Shown here one piece after another: positions 1-12,030 of a stretch of 64,000 nucleotides of DNA. The notes beneath the pieces were generated by a model, which ran no database searches, was not told the DNA's origin, and was given only the letters and a program-made list of their open reading frames with translations. Source of the stretch: Brachycybe producta (taxonomy: Eukaryota > Arthropoda > Diplopoda > Playtdesmida > Andrognathidae); contig JAUPFP010000032.1 in the NCBI GenBank assembly GCA_036925085.1, positions 515,501 through 579,500 of the forward strand, written 5' to 3'. Both the position numbers and the translations under genes were made by a program. Numbering within the stretch: position 1 is the first letter of the stretch; each line of letters starts with the position of its first letter.

Positions 1-181
1 CCGAATTCAATTATTTTTTGGTAGCTTTTGTTCCAAAAACAACCATATGAATAAAACGATGATAATCATAATATATTCGATATTTAGTGATTTTGATTTA
101 TATCGATATTTACTATATTCGATATATTTGATCTATATGTGTAACTTTCGCTGCCTAGCATTGATAAGTATGAACGGTGAG

Positions 182-245
182 TTTCTTCTTAGACGCCCGT
201 AGTCGCTGCTGCCGCCGCTCGTATTTACTCGCGCCCGCCGTTGCT
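182..245. repeat. Edge of duplicated block (copy at about 16115-16180)
   Basis: The run CCGTAGTCGCTGCTGCC and following bases recur near 16130, followed in both copies (after an A-specific interruption) by the block with the short hAT MITE. It marks the outermost similarity between the A and B segments that I can see. Confidence 0.5.
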
Positions 246-398
246 GTTCAATTACAATTAGTAGGGGCCTACTCTGCTAGCAGAGGGACATAAAAGTCCA
301 CATGCAGCATTAAGCATTGTGAAGCACATATATAAAAAACAAAATGAATATACAATTGTCAATCCCACAAAACAAGATTATCCAAATTCACCACTCTT

Positions 399-776
399 AG
401 GGTAGGTTTATACTCCACACTTTGCTACGATTTGCAAGCTTTGAAGTTCTGTAAAATTAGCTCCCCAAAGCTTAGCTTGTTCACACATACATGTGGTCTT
501 GCAAAGTTTACCCTATTTTATGACCTTTATATCCTATAAAACAGATACTCAAAACAATAGAACCCTTCCCCTTCTGGAAGAAAAAAGGTGTGACTTATTC
601 ACCCCTTTTGTGTATTCGTTTCCTGATTGGTGCTTTGAGTTGCTAAGCTTTGAAAAGTTGAACAATTTCAAAGCTAGCTTCATGCTCTGGCGAAGGCAAA
701 AACCTGAAGCTCTGACGTCATTTTTGAAGCTTCGCAGGCTGCTTTGCCGCTTAGCAAGGGAGTATAAACCAACCCT
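399..776. mobile_element. MITE with AGGGTAGGTTTATACTCC ends
   Basis: The first 18 bases are the near-exact inverse of GGAGTATAAACCAACCCT at the right end. The open frames in this stretch (493-822 and its opposite strand) are not recognisable proteins and are explained by the element. Confidence 0.55.
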
Positions 777-1254
777 TATAACTCTAGGGGGGAAAAAGAC
801 CAATAATATGAATCTGTCCTAGCAAAAATCTGCCTAATTTTCCTAGAGCGGTCAGCCCTGCCCATATATAGAGTGCTTTATGAATATCACTGGACTGCGG
901 TTTAGGACAATCACCACGTGTATTTTTTTCCAAACAATTTAAAACTTAACTCAGCCCTATGATGTGCCAAACTATGCCATTGTAGCACTGACAAGCATCT
1001 CAGTGACACTAACTGTAAATTTGTGCCTGCCACAAACATTATGCTGAAACATTTCAACTGAGTGAGTGAGTGTGACAAGAGTTGGGATTCCATACAGTGC
1101 AGCAACACTCAAGATGAGGCCGAACCAATGCTTGATAGGCAATAGTTTTAACTTGTGCTGGGCATTGTTACGGCACACAGCTCTACTCAAACAGCTTCCA
1201 TGAAGCCACCATTTTTGTAAAGGATTAGATCGCCATTTTGAAAAGGCTTAGAAA

Positions 1255-1402
1255 CAGGGCCGGCTTTAGGGCAAGGCGAGCAGGCAACTGCCTTGACCCC
1301 GCACTTTCAGGAGCCCCGTGCTGCTGACTAAACATTTTTTTTCCGGCCTCGATCATCGCTTGCTGCCTCGGGCCTTGCGTATTCTAATTAGGCCCGGCCC
1401 TG
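1255..1402. mobile_element. Short hAT-type MITE downstream of P450-A
   Basis: A 148-bp element with ends CAGGGCCGGCTTTAG and AATTAGGCCCGGCCCTG. Flanking octamers are CTTAGAAA (1247-1254) and ATTAGAAA (1403-1410), an imperfect 8-bp duplication. The duplicate copy lies at 16271-16420. Confidence 0.75.
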
Positions 1403-1504
1403 ATTAGAAAAGAAGTTTTTTCATAGAAGTCTATGGAAACTTGTGCACATGCGCAGAAAAAAATCTGTTACAAGTTAATGGCCCCGTTTCCTTCTGTGTA
1501 TCTC

Positions 1505-1510
1505 TTTATT
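1505..1510 (-). terminator. Candidate polyadenylation signal of P450-A
   Basis: AATAAA on the minus strand about 28 nt after the stop codon. P450-B has AATAAG at the matching spot, and P450-C has AATAAA at 26004-26009. Confidence 0.4.
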
Positions 1511-1537
1511 CCGTGGTTTTAGTGCACATTTTCTTGG

Positions 1538-4500
1538 TTATTGATTTGTCAGGCGTCGTTTTACTATAATGGAATAGTTTTCTGGTCTTTTAACCACGTG
1601 GTATTTAGATTCCAAATTAGGAGGTTTTTTGCCAGTTCCGTAACTAAAATTGAAGTGTTGCAAAAGTGTAGCTACAAACAAAAACAGTTGAATTCGAACC
1701 ATCTGTTCTGCAATGCATTGTCGTGGGCCTGCAAAACAGAAAAGTAAAAACATGTTACATTTATTCCAATACAAAGTGAAATGGGAAATGTGCATGCATT
1801 AAGCACCCTAGATACAGTGTTTAATTCAAAATTTAACCGAATGTAGGCACTGCGATTGTTTTTGGTATAAAAATGGGTTTTGAATGGTTTTCGTCCAGGA
1901 TGAAGTCACATAAAAATTAATAGAAAAAGAATTGCACGTGCTAAGCTTATAAACAGGAGTCAGTGTGAAGCTAATATGTTAATGCACGTGCTAATTTTTT
2001 TGTTATTGCTCTAAATCGTTCTTAAGGCGAGTTTTTCAAACTTTACGGGGAGTTTTTTTTTTGGGTCTATGAGATTTAACATGTAGTTAAAAAAAAAAAA
2101 AACGTCTGGAGGTCTGTTCTAGGCTCTTAAGCAGCTTTTCAAGTTGCAGGAAAATTCCAAAATAAACGTATTTACATCAAAATTTAGTAACTTTCAAAAT
2201 GCATATGTCAAACTTTAGTCATGCGCGTGGCATCCTTCAAATGTAGCTTCGAGAATGGTGATTAGTAACTGCTTACCATTTGAGAACGGAATAAAATATT
2301 CTGGCTTGAATACTTTTCCGTCTTCGTTAATAAATCTTTCAGGACGAAAGACTTCAGGGTCACCCCATAGTGATTTGTCGTGATGAACAGCAAATAAGCT
2401 ACGTATCAGCTCTGTTCCTTTTGGAATTGTATAACCCATAATTTGAGTGTCTTTCGATGCTCTGTACATAGTCACTGATACTATTGTCGAGTAGCGCTCT
2501 ATTTCCATGATAGTCGCCTCTGTATAAGGCAATCTAGAAAGACATCAGAATTTCATGTGTAAGCATTTCAGAAAACTATAACTCGGGCGAGGCTAGGCAT
2601 CAATTCCCCTTTTAATTAACCAGGTATTTTACCCTTTTAAGTTTTCTTAAAGCTACTTACTACTGCAGTGGCGTAGCCAGGATTTTTTTTATGGGGGGTC
2701 CAAAATTATTTTTTCAGATTAAAGCTAATCATCCACTACAACATGCTGGGCCACACCACACCGCCAAAAGGACGTAACATTGAATGCATCATATTTAGCC
2801 CTTAAACCTTTCGGTTTGTGTTTGGGGTTTAATAAGGTTCATGTATGCATCATATGAAATCAAATTGTACAACGTCTGCTATAAGGTGGCATGCTGCGAC
2901 GTGCAAAACTGGCTTGTAGAACTTCCATAAGTTTCGTGCCACAAGTCAATATGAAAACCGAGATCTTTTTTCTTTCTCTGCTGCGGTGACGGAAGGAACC
3001 AGGGGAATAACGCGCTCAGGTGACATTCAGACACCACTCAGGTGTCTTCATTTGTCAGCATACTTTTGTTGTAAACAACAACACGTGTTCAAATGTATCG
3101 TGAAGTGTGAGCGTTTAAGTTGTCTTCAAGAAGTGGCGGAGTTCTGTTGGTGCATATACAGTATGTGGGCTGGGTCTTGGATGGAATGTTCCACATGGTG
3201 GTTTGGGGCGGCATGCCGCTGCGTGCTGTTGTTGGTGACTACTTAAAAAGTCGTTTAGTTTATCATCTATTATTGTGGTGGGACAAAATGAGTTCTGAAG
3301 GTAAGGTTAAGAGAAAGAGAGAGAGAGAGAAAGAAGAAAAAAACGAGAAATATTTTTGGCATGTATATAGAATCTCGGAAGGTGGGTCCGGACCCATGGA
3401 CCCCCCTCCCTTGGCTACGCCACTGTACTACTGTGTAAAGCTGTATATAAGGGTACTCTAAGAAATTAGTAGAGATTTGTGTAGAAGTGGCAACAGGTAG
3501 AACCGAACCGTTTCTACTCGGTTCGGAACCAGTTTAATTGGTTCGCAGTTTGCAATTTTTTGGAAATCAGTTCTGATCAGTTCATGGATCTTGATGAACC
3601 GGTTCCCAATATGCATTAGCAGATTTGTGCAGCACATTAGTTAGAGGTGGCGAATGGTATAACCGAACCGAATCTACTTGGTTCGGGACCAGTTTTATCA
3701 GTTCGACGTATACTGGCAAACCGGTGTTATCAATTCCTGTAATTGGTTAAACGGTTCTATTGGTTTTAAACTGTTGGCATCTCTAGAGTTTTGTGTGAAC
3801 AGACTAGTGTTTCTGGTCATTTGTACCTAGGGTCATTCGGCAATGGAATTTGCTTCCAGAGGATGCTGTGTGCATGGTCAGTAACAATTTGGGGAATTCT
3901 TAGTGGGTACTATTAAACAAAGCATATATAATGATGCTGCAATTGAACTCATTATATTCAAACTAGTGGGGTAACCCGTCATAAATGACGGGAGCAAAAT
4001 TCTAGTTTAATTTGGCTACTAAAATTATTTAACTATAAGCACCTTAATATTGTTTGGGTTGTTGGATCAGGAGAGCGCAACAATAAAGTTGACCGTGAGA
4101 AAAAACCGGTTCATTTAAATTAAAATACATTCCGACGTGCTTAAACGTTTTTGTCCTTGTTTGTACAGCGTTATACACTGACAGACAGACAAAGCTTAGT
4201 ATATGTAAAATGGGGGGGGGGGGAAGAAAATGGTATCACAGAGAATAAATGTTTATTTTGACAATGCATTTTTGGAATAAATCGTTCCTCTTCCACAGGC
4301 ACTCTGGGCTGCTTGCAGAGTAATTATTCAAATTCAGATACTTACAAAGGACGATCTTGAACATTTGGCTTACGGTGTCGTCCAATCACATTGTCTAGTT
4401 CTGTCTGAACCTTTTGTTGAATTTCAGGCCATGTTACAAAATAAAGCATTGCCCACTCTAGTGTGGTAGACGTTGAGTCTTGTCCAGCATTGAAAAGGGT

Positions 4501-7500
4501 GAATAAGGTTCCCTTCAAGTGAAGCACTGTGTAAAATTACATTTAAACACCATTACATCATAAAATGACTTCAAAAAATCTCTGCAGAGAGTGCTAGCAT
4601 CGCTTTTCTTTTGAGCCCATAGACCAAATGTTAAGTGAAGCTCTGTACAAAATGACATTAAATTGTTAGATTTCGTCATATTTCGAGAAACCCCCGCAAA
4701 GTAAAGTTCAACAGGGTTCCCTCGCCCTGTTTCTGAACCTGACATTTTTAGAGGATTTGTCGAAAATAAATGCCAAAAACTAAACTTACTGTCGAAGCAG
4801 GTTTCCCGCAGTTTATCGGTTTCAGATTGTTTCAAAATATTTGCCAGGTAAATATCTATAAAATCTCTCAGATTGTCCGGTTGAAATGAATTAACATGTT
4901 CCTCAACTTCACGATCGTAATATTTACATTCCGTCTGTACCCTCTCGGTCGTATTCCAGAAAAGAAATGGATCACCAGGAAGAAAACGGAGAAATGGCAT
5001 TAATGTCACAGGGAATGATTTAGAATACGTGTAGATTTTTTCTGATACAGATCGCAAAAATTGTTTTGTGGTTTTGTCTTCGTAGTCGAACGACTTTCCT
5101 GGAAAGAAAGTACAAGAAATTGTCTTTTTATTAAGCCTGTTATACACCTACCATTTTTACTTGCATTTTTATATCAATTAAAGTCTGAATGTTTTCGTGA
5201 ATGATTTGGTACATAAATTGTATAAATTAATTTATAAGTATCAATTGGCAGTGATACACTTGTAAAAGTTGGCCCGTGGGGGTTGTTGGTCCCCTATCGG
5301 GTGCCTCCCCAGGTGGTGGATAGGGGAATGCCCGCCAGATATGGAGGGTACTGAGGGCATAAAATACTAAGGGCAGACCAAAACCAAACCACGCCATTGC
5401 TGGTTCCCCAGCCCGGGTGCAAAAGTGGAGGGTCGACGTCAGGTTGGCAGCCGGTTGTAAAGATTTGCCAAAACATATGATGTTGGTTCTAAACAGTATT
5501 CTGAATATGGCTAGGGCGTCCCCGCCATAAGCGACGTGCAGCTGCAACGCCCGGTGGCTGTGACAAATTGGCAAGGGCTACCCCACAGTGGACGGGTGGG
5601 GCTAAAGAAGCGAGTCCAGCATCAACAACAAGGTCTTGGAAGTAGTGGTAGAAGTGGAGGTACTAAACTTAGGTTTGGCACCTGGAATATAGGGAGTTTA
5701 ACAGGGAAGACTAGGGAGTTATCTAGCGTGCTAAAGGCTAGGAGGGTAAATGTTGCATGTCTGCAGGAGACAAGATGGAAAGGTGTTAAATCCAGGGACA
5801 TTGGGGATGGGTATAAATTAATTTATGCCAGTAGTGAGGAGGGTAGAAATGGAGTGGGAATTGTCCGAGATCAGGAACTCAGACATAGTGTGGTTGAGGT
5901 TAGGCGGATAAATAGTAGGCTGTTAGTAGTAAAGGTAGTTTGGGGTGGCATTGTTATAAACGTAGTTAGTGCATATGGCCCCCAGGTTGGATTAGATACA
6001 GCCAGGAAGCTAGCATTCTGGGAACAGTTTGATGACCTGATGTTGGGCCTGAGTAGGAAGGAACAGGTCATAATTGGTGGGGACTTTAACAGACATGTAG
6101 GTAGAGGTAGGGAAGGGTATGAAGAGGTACATGGTGGGTGGGGCTATGGAGAGCAAAATAAAGCAGGGGAGAGTATCCTGGAGGCAGCAGTGGCACATAA
6201 GTTAATTTTAGCAAACACACTATTCCAGAAGCAAGAGGAACATTTGATTACTTTTAAGAGCAGGGCAGGAGAATCCCAGATTGATCTCTTCATGATTCGG
6301 AGTGAGGATAGAAACGAGTGCAAGGATTGTAAAGTGATACCGAGTGAAAACTTAGCCGGACAACATAGGCTAGTAGTGTTAGGCCTAAAACCTAGGGGTG
6401 CAAAACACGTGGTCAGACATAGAGGAGAGACAGCAATTAGGTGGTGGGCATTACCAGACAAGGTGGAAGAGTTTAAGAAAATGGCAGGTAAGATAGCATG
6501 GGATTTAGATGGCACTGCAGGAGAGCTGTGGACAAGGGTAGCACAACAGATCCGTGATTGTGGAAACGAGGTACTAGGGACAGTATGAGTAGGGGGTCTC
6601 GATTAGACAGAGAAACTGGTGGTGGGATGAGGAGGTACAGATGGCAGTTAAAAAGAAGAAAGATGCTTTCAAGACTTGGTAGCACAATGGAAGCAGGGAG
6701 GCCCAGATAGAATACAAGCGTGCCAAGATAGAGGCCAAACAGCAGGTAGCCTTAGCAAAGCATAAGAAATATGCGGACATGTATGCCAAGTTAGGTACCA
6801 GAGCAGGAGGTTTGGCAGTGGTCGTGGCAGTTTATAGAATAGCTAGGGCTCGGGAGAATAAAGGCAGGGATATTGAAAAGGTGGTGAGTGTCAAGGATAA
6901 TGGGGGCAAAGTATTGTGGGGTAGGGAGCCAGTACGGAACAGGTGGGGGAATATTTTAGTAAGCTTATGAATGAGGGGGTAGAGCACGAGCCTTTCACTG
7001 GAAGAAATAATGATAGAGAAGTGGAGCAGGTTAGGGCTGAGGAAATTGTTCAGGCATTGCGAAAAATGAAGCTAGGGAAGGCTTTAGGGCCAGATGGGAT
7101 ACCAGTAGAGGTGTGGAAGGTCTTGGGGAATGTTGCCATTTCCTGGCTCACAAAGTTATTCAATAGATTGGCTATGGGGGCTAGAATGCCAGGTGCATGG
7201 CGGGACAGCTGGTTAGTGCCTATTTTCAAAGTGAAGGGTGATGTTCAGGAATGTGGGAACTATAGAGGTATTAAATTGATGAGTCATACGATGAAGCTTT
7301 GGGAGAGTAATTGAAGCTCGACTATGGGGTAAATCTGCAATTGGGGGAAGCCAGTTTGGGTTTATGCCAGGAAAATGCACAATGCACCCTATTTTTGCCG
7401 TAAGGCAAGTTATTGAGAAGTTTCGGGTTGCCAAGAAAGAGTTACACATGGTATTTATAGATCTAGAGAAAGCCTATGACAGAGTGCCACGGAAGTTATT

Positions 7501-10500
7501 GTGGGAGGTCTTACAGAAGAAGGGGGTGGGTGAGAGTTATATAGATATGGTGAGGGACATGTATAGGGATGCACGGACAAGCGTTAAGACTGCCTGGGGG
7601 TTCTCTGACAGTTTTCGTGTTAGGATGGGTGTGCATCAGGGCTCAGCACTTAGTCCATATCTATTTATTTTGGTCCTGGATGAGTTACTGGCAGGGGTGA
7701 GGCAGGAGGTCCCCTGGTGTATGCTGTTTGCAGATGACATAGTCTTAGTTGGGGAATCCAAAATGGAACTCGAGATAAGGTTAGAGGAGACTAGGAATGC
7801 CTTGGAATCAAAGGGGTTGAAAATAAGTAGGGCAAAAACGGAGTACATGAAATTTCAGTGGGATGGGAAAGAACAGTTGAATGAGGGGATTAGACTTGGG
7901 GACAGTTTAATGCAGCAGGTGCATGACTTCAATTATTTACGATCTGTGCTGCAAGATGATGGGTGCTTAGACTTAGACATCACAAACCGGATAAAAGCAG
8001 GTTGGCATAGGTGGAGGCAGGCTAGTGGGGTTTTATGTGACAGGAAGTTACCTATATAATTGAAGGGAAAGTTTTATAGAACAGTAGTCAGACCAGCTAT
8101 GTTGTATGGGTCAGAATGTTGGGCAATCAAGAAGGTGCATGAGGATAGAATGCAGGTAGCTGAGATGAGAATGCTAAGGTTTATGAGTGGGGTGACCAGA
8201 AGGGATAGGATTAGAAATTATTTTATTATGGGTAGTGTAGGGGTAACAAATATAGTAGAAAAGATGCAGGAAAATAGGCTGCGGTGGTTTGGGCATGTCC
8301 TCAGGAGCGGAGAAGATGGGCTGCTGAGGCAGGCAATGAACTTAGACCTGGGAATAAAATGGGGTAGAGGAAGACCCAAGCAAACCTGAGATGTGGTAGT
8401 AAAACGGGATATGGTGGCATGTGGGGTCACTGGGGGCTTGGTGCAAAATCGGAACGAGTGGAGAGTTAGAACCAGCAAGGCCGACCCTGCTGCTTGCGGG
8501 ATAAGGTACAGGAAATGATGACACTTGTAAAAGTTGGGCACGGCGACTCCGACACTCCACACATGAATTCACGCACCGCCATCTAATGGCAGTATTTGTA
8601 ATTAATTCTAATAGAAGTCTATTAGTCACACTGTGACACCTTAAGCAATTATTACTGCGCATAGAATTTTTAGGGGGTGCTATTTTGATGAATGGTGGAA
8701 CAGTCTGAACAACAGTACGAACAGTCAGAAAAATAGTATGGGAACAGTCGGAAGGTTAGATTTAGTAAAATGAAGGGGGTCTGGGGGTACAGACCCCTTT
8801 TTTTTTTTAAGAATTATAAAATCAAATTAGTCCATTGTTCTGACTGTTCCCCATTTTGAATCCCTACTTGCAACTCTGCAAATGGTAGGTGAGTTTTGGC
8901 TCACGGATTTTGTAAGCAAATCCAAATTTTGATTGTTTTGATGAGCATTTTTTGTGGTCGAAGTGGACTGCGAAATGTCGGCATGTTGCCGAAAAAATTT
9001 AGTGGAGCATTCTTTACTTCAACAGAAGCGATCCCCACACTGCTAATTTAGTTCACTTCGTTGAGATGGTTCAACGTAGAGGGGCAAGGGTTGTTACTGG
9101 GAATTATGATTACCAGAGGGCGGAATTCTATAAAAAAAACCTATTCCAAATACATTCAGCTATCATGGCCAAATTTAATATCCATCCATTTCAGAATGTT
9201 AGGAATTGAATAAACTACATTTATAAATACATATTTTACATATTTTGGAAAATATTTAAATACTCATTTTTGTAAATATTTATTGAAATTTAAACATATA
9301 AATATTTTTCTTCAAATTTCAAATATTTATACCAATCACAATCAGTATTAATCACTGAATTGGAAAGAAATGAACACAATTATAATTTTTCAAGTATCTA
9401 AATGTTATTTCGTGAATCATTATTTACTTTATATAAGGTTAGTAGAGACCTCATGTTAGAAACAAAGATTACAAAGAAAGTTATTTTATGTTTGTTTTCC
9501 AGTTGTTATTAAAATTTAACAAAAGCATTTACTATTTGAAAGAAAATTTGTCTTTTACAGTAACTTGTGAAGTATTGTAGTGAAGTGGTCTCTCACTCAA
9601 TTATAATTATCTAATATCTAAATTTTATGATAATTCTGATGATAAAACATTTTTACTTTCTAAGAAAATTAAAACAAATGAATTAAAAGTATTAAATAGA
9701 CTATTTGCTTATTAAAGAATATTTAGGAATTTAAAAATATTTTAATACATATTTTGCCCATTTTGAGTACATACACTGTATATATGTACATATTTTCCAA
9801 TAATAAAAACATTTTATTCCACCCTCTGATGATTACACAGAGAGTGTGACTAAAATTCTCAAAGAACTTGATTGGGACTTGTTAATGGTCCGTAGGGCTG
9901 GTTTCAGTGTTAACATTCTTATTATGCAAAAAACTCGCCTAATGTTTTCGACAGTTGTCAGTACAAGGGTATATCTTTATGGGAAGAATTGTTCAAATTT
10001 TGACTGGCCATGGTGCATTTAAGAGATACTTGAGCAGGTTTAATTTACTAAAAAATGGGGAGATTAATGAATGTGAATTTAAGTTGGGGGAGGATACTAT
10101 AGATCATATCTTGTTGGAATGCATATTGACAAAGCGGTCTGAGGCGAGGAATTGTTTAAAACAAATATTGGTTGAAATGGGAGAGCAATGGCCCTGTAGT
10201 CGTGAGATTCTTGTCTCACTAGAACATATTACAGCATTTCAAAATTTCTGTAAGGGGACAATAACTGATATTATTGGGATATATAGGGTATATGTATATT
10301 GTATATACATAGTATGTACAGTTTTTAACCATCCTATGTGATAAATGGTCCTATAGAACAGAAGGATAGGTACAAAGTAGGGATTGTTATGCCCTAATGC
10401 CTTCGGGTGGGAGGGGCGATAACTACATTCCGGTTGTCGTTACGCAGTCAAAAGAATATTTTTTCTTGCCTGCTATAATGCCCCAGAGAACATTCAAAAC

Positions 10501-11296
10501 TGACAAAGTAAACATTTTACTGATCTCTACTTCTTGGCCATCACTCTTGTCTAGAATGGCAATCAGTTGAGAAATTTCTCTCGCGATTACAGTTTCGATC
10601 GAAGATTTTCCGAATCCTAAGTTTCGTAAGTGGTGAATCACAAAACGACGTTTTTCTTTATATGCTGGGCCAGTTCCTGAAAACATATCTAAAATAATAA
10701 TTAAATAATTAGTAAATGTTGGTCGGCAACATCAAAAAGTTTATGGACTTTTATGCAGTTTACTGTAAAGTCTAGAAGGCAGCTAAAGGATCCAATTAAT
10801 GCGCATGCCAGAAATGGGGCAAAGTGCTCTAACACTAGAGTCCCGCATTCCACCAGCGGTGGGGCAGCATTGGTGTGTACGGCCTTATTTCCCACCATAG
10901 GTTGGATGTCCCGTTACCTTCCCACTACCGTTCCCGTGTACGGCATTGGTCTTGGAGATCCCTAAGTATGTACATACCTTTGTTCTCCAGGTCTTTATTA
11001 ATATTGAAAAACGTACTTGGTCTATCCTCGAATGCATTGTTCGTAACAAATGCTTCCTTCATACCTTCCCAGCTAGTAAGAATAACGCACGTCTTTAAAT
11101 ATACCGGAAAAGTGCATATTCCGCCGTACTTTTCGCAGACTTTCACGAGTTCGTTTGGCTGTTCCACGAAAACTTTGCATTGATTTAGGGATACATTAAA
11201 AGGACCCGGTGGAAGGTTTTTCTTTCGATTAACATCCCACCAGATGTATCCTAGAACAATGGCGACTAAAATACAAACTAAACTTGCGACTTCCAT
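1538..11296 (-). CDS. Cytochrome P450, CYP2-clan-like (P450-A), six exons
   Basis: Exons on the minus strand are 10978-11296, 10470-10676, 4790-5098, 4346-4526, 2277-2533 and 1538-1728. Spliced, they give 487 residues with no stop, a normal CYP2-family length. Intron phases are 1,1,1,2,1. An N-terminal membrane anchor (residues 3-20) is followed by the PPGP hinge (29-32). The I-helix reads AGQDST (292-297), with Ser for the usual first Thr. ExxR is EIER (349-352), PERF is 403-406, and the haem loop is FSNGPRQCIA with Cys429 as expected iron ligand and Ala in place of the usual final Gly. The C-helix Trp of WxxxR is Tyr112. I start at the ATG at 11296; the upstream in-frame GTG is not a normal eukaryotic start. 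By family it is a haem monooxygenase on the ER membrane fed by P450 reductase; substrate unknown. The exon 2 donor is GC. Intron 2 carries a whole RTE LINE. Confidence 0.9.
1803..2160. repeat. Dispersed repeat starting CCTAGATACAGTGTTTAATT
   Basis: The same sequence family occurs at about 17965-18410, 52966-53440 and, split by a Helitron, at 50280-50980. The members contain GGTATAAAAATGG and a TGGGATTTAACATGGAGTTA block. It is non-coding. Confidence 0.6.
2666..3425. mobile_element. hAT-type non-autonomous element in P450-A intron 4
   Basis: The ends are CAGTGGCGTAGCCAGG and the inverted CTTGGCTACGCCACTG, flanked by a perfect 8-bp duplication TACTACTG (2658-2665 and 3426-3433). An 8-bp duplication with CAGTGGCG-type ends is typical of hAT MITEs. 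Open frames inside it (2986-3461) have no recognisable product. The same insertion is present in P450-B, so it predates the A/B duplication. Confidence 0.85.
3963..4195 (-). mobile_element. Helitron-like element, 3' end fragment (P450-A intron)
   Basis: On the minus strand the element ends with the hairpin CCCGTCATTTATGACGGG, eight bases, then CTAG next to host T. That is the Helitron 3' terminus layout. The 5' boundary is unclear. The same insertion is in P450-B at 20988. Confidence 0.6.
4225..4337 (+). mobile_element. LINE 3' tail fragment
   Basis: The tail GGCTGCTTGCAGAGTAAT followed by TTCAAA-type repeats is a dispersed LINE 3' end. Other copies are 21190-21297 (+), 22134-22270 (-), 29044-29340 (-), 36232-36650 (-) and 39338-39450 (+). 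It ends a few bases from the P450-A exon 4 donor. Confidence 0.5.
5098..5255. other. P450-A intron 2 proximal segment
   Basis: AT-rich intron sequence up to the RTE target site, alignable by eye to P450-B around 22050-22110 and 22440-22570. No coding signal is seen. Confidence 0.5.
5271..8520 (+). mobile_element. RTE-clade non-LTR retrotransposon, near full length
   Basis: About 3.25 kb, the size of a full RTE element, inserted in intron 2 of P450-A. It is flanked by a 15-17 bp target-site duplication (ACACTTGTAAAAGTTGG at 5256-5272 and 8521-8537). The 3' end is a short GAAATGATG tail rather than poly(A), as is common for RTE. P450-B has the same intron sequence with only one copy of the target at about 22574-22588, although a different insertion follows it there. 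The coding part has an apurinic endonuclease followed by a reverse transcriptase; see the pseudogene entry. Confidence 0.88.
5536..8389 (+). pseudogene. Broken RTE endonuclease-reverse transcriptase ORF
   Basis: The endonuclease half (5536 to about 6585) shows FGTWNIGSL, QETRWKG, SAYGPQVG, IGGDFNRHVG and SQIDLF, all in the expected order. The reverse transcriptase half shows LGPDGIPVEVWK, FIDLEKAYDRVP, GSALSPYLFILVLDELL and the FADD catalytic box (near 7730), then the WFGHV C-terminal block (near 8290). The frame is broken: a shift near 6590, a TAG at 6680-6682, a shift in a G run near 6945, a shift near 7300, and a TAA at 8057-8059. These make it non-autonomous as it stands. Frame order is 1,2,1,2. 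Confidence 0.88.
8885..9923 (+). mobile_element. LINE (jockey/CR1-like) fragment interrupted by a MITE
   Basis: Absent from the matching P450-B intron. Two short in-frame pieces flank the MITE at 9114-9828: VEMVQRRGARVVTGNYDY before it and TESVTKILKELDWDLL after it. This is the MVQRRAARFV...NY block found after the reverse transcriptase of jockey/CR1-type LINEs. It is a small dead fragment. Confidence 0.6.
9114..9828. mobile_element. hAT-type MITE with perfect 8-bp target duplication
   Basis: Ends CAGAGGGCGGAAT and ATTCCACCCTCTG, flanked by ATGATTAC on both sides (9106-9113 and 9829-9836). Removing the element and one octamer restores the open frame of the LINE fragment it sits in. The interior is AT-rich and non-coding. 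Confidence 0.85.
9960..10432 (+). mobile_element. LINE 3'-terminal fragment (zinc-knuckle C-terminus)
   Basis: An open frame (to 10341) reads ...QILTGHGAFKRYLSRF...CEFKLGEDTIDHILLEC, the C-terminal block of R1/I/jockey-type LINE proteins (LTGHG..., then the HxxxEC knuckle). It interrupts sequence that is continuous in P450-B (near 23905). A GTTGTC repeat lies on both sides. Confidence 0.6.
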
Positions 11297-11317
11297 ATTT
11301 ATTTCTCGAAGCAGCAC

Positions 11318-12030
11318 GAAGGACTTATATAAGAAACTAGCTTAAAGTACAATTAAAGGCTTTTTATAGTGAAAATATTCTGAAATATAGCCTCTTTAGC
11401 AAGCCTTTGTGAGATTTGAGTTATATTGCATACAAGCTAAAATGGCGGCCACTGGAAGCGTTTTTTTAAAATTTCAAATCAGCCTTTTATAGTTTATGAG
11501 GCTAGTTTTTTTATAAAGCAAAATTCCTCTTATGTAAATTTATTTATCGAACATGTGGTCAACATTGTTTGGTTTTTATTTGTTTCATTTGTTTTGGCTG
11601 CAAAATAATAAAAGTTATTTATTAAAAAAAACCTCGTTAAATAGACGTTAAATAGATCTATGTTTCATATGGTAAACATAGCGCTTTTGTTTCGTGTGAC
11701 AAAGCTCTAAAAAAGCAGTTCAGAGACTCTTATGAGGCTATGACATAAAGAAGCTAGTTGAAACGCTTCTTGAGAAAGACAATAGCCAAAATGCATATTG
11801 ATTTCTAACAAAATATTTACAAAATCCATCAATATTTCTGCAATTGATGGCAAAAGCACAATTGTAACACGAAATAGAAGGGACCCGTAGTACGAGCCTC
11901 GTATTGGTTCGTGTAAAACATATTTAATGATAATATACAGGGTAGAGTCTTGCATTTGTAGTCGACCGTGGTTGGCTAATAATCGACGTGGTCGAATAAA
12001 GCGACCCAATGGCTGACGACCACTCATGTC
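11318..12030. other. Upstream region of P450-A
   Basis: Closely matches 24717-25390 upstream of P450-B, including an AATGGCGGCCACTG block. It probably holds the shared promoter region. The minus-strand open frame at 11707-12027 is not a recognisable protein. Confidence 0.45.
11325..11332 (-). promoter_or_regulatory. Possible TATA box of P450-A
   Basis: TTATATAA lies about 30 nt upstream of the ATG; the matching spot in P450-B is disrupted. Being so close to the start codon, it would imply almost no 5' UTR. Weak call. Confidence 0.2.

Noticed and set aside
2986-3461. Two overlapping plus-strand frames
   Set aside because: They lie wholly within, or run just out of, a hAT-type MITE with defined ends, and have no recognisable product.
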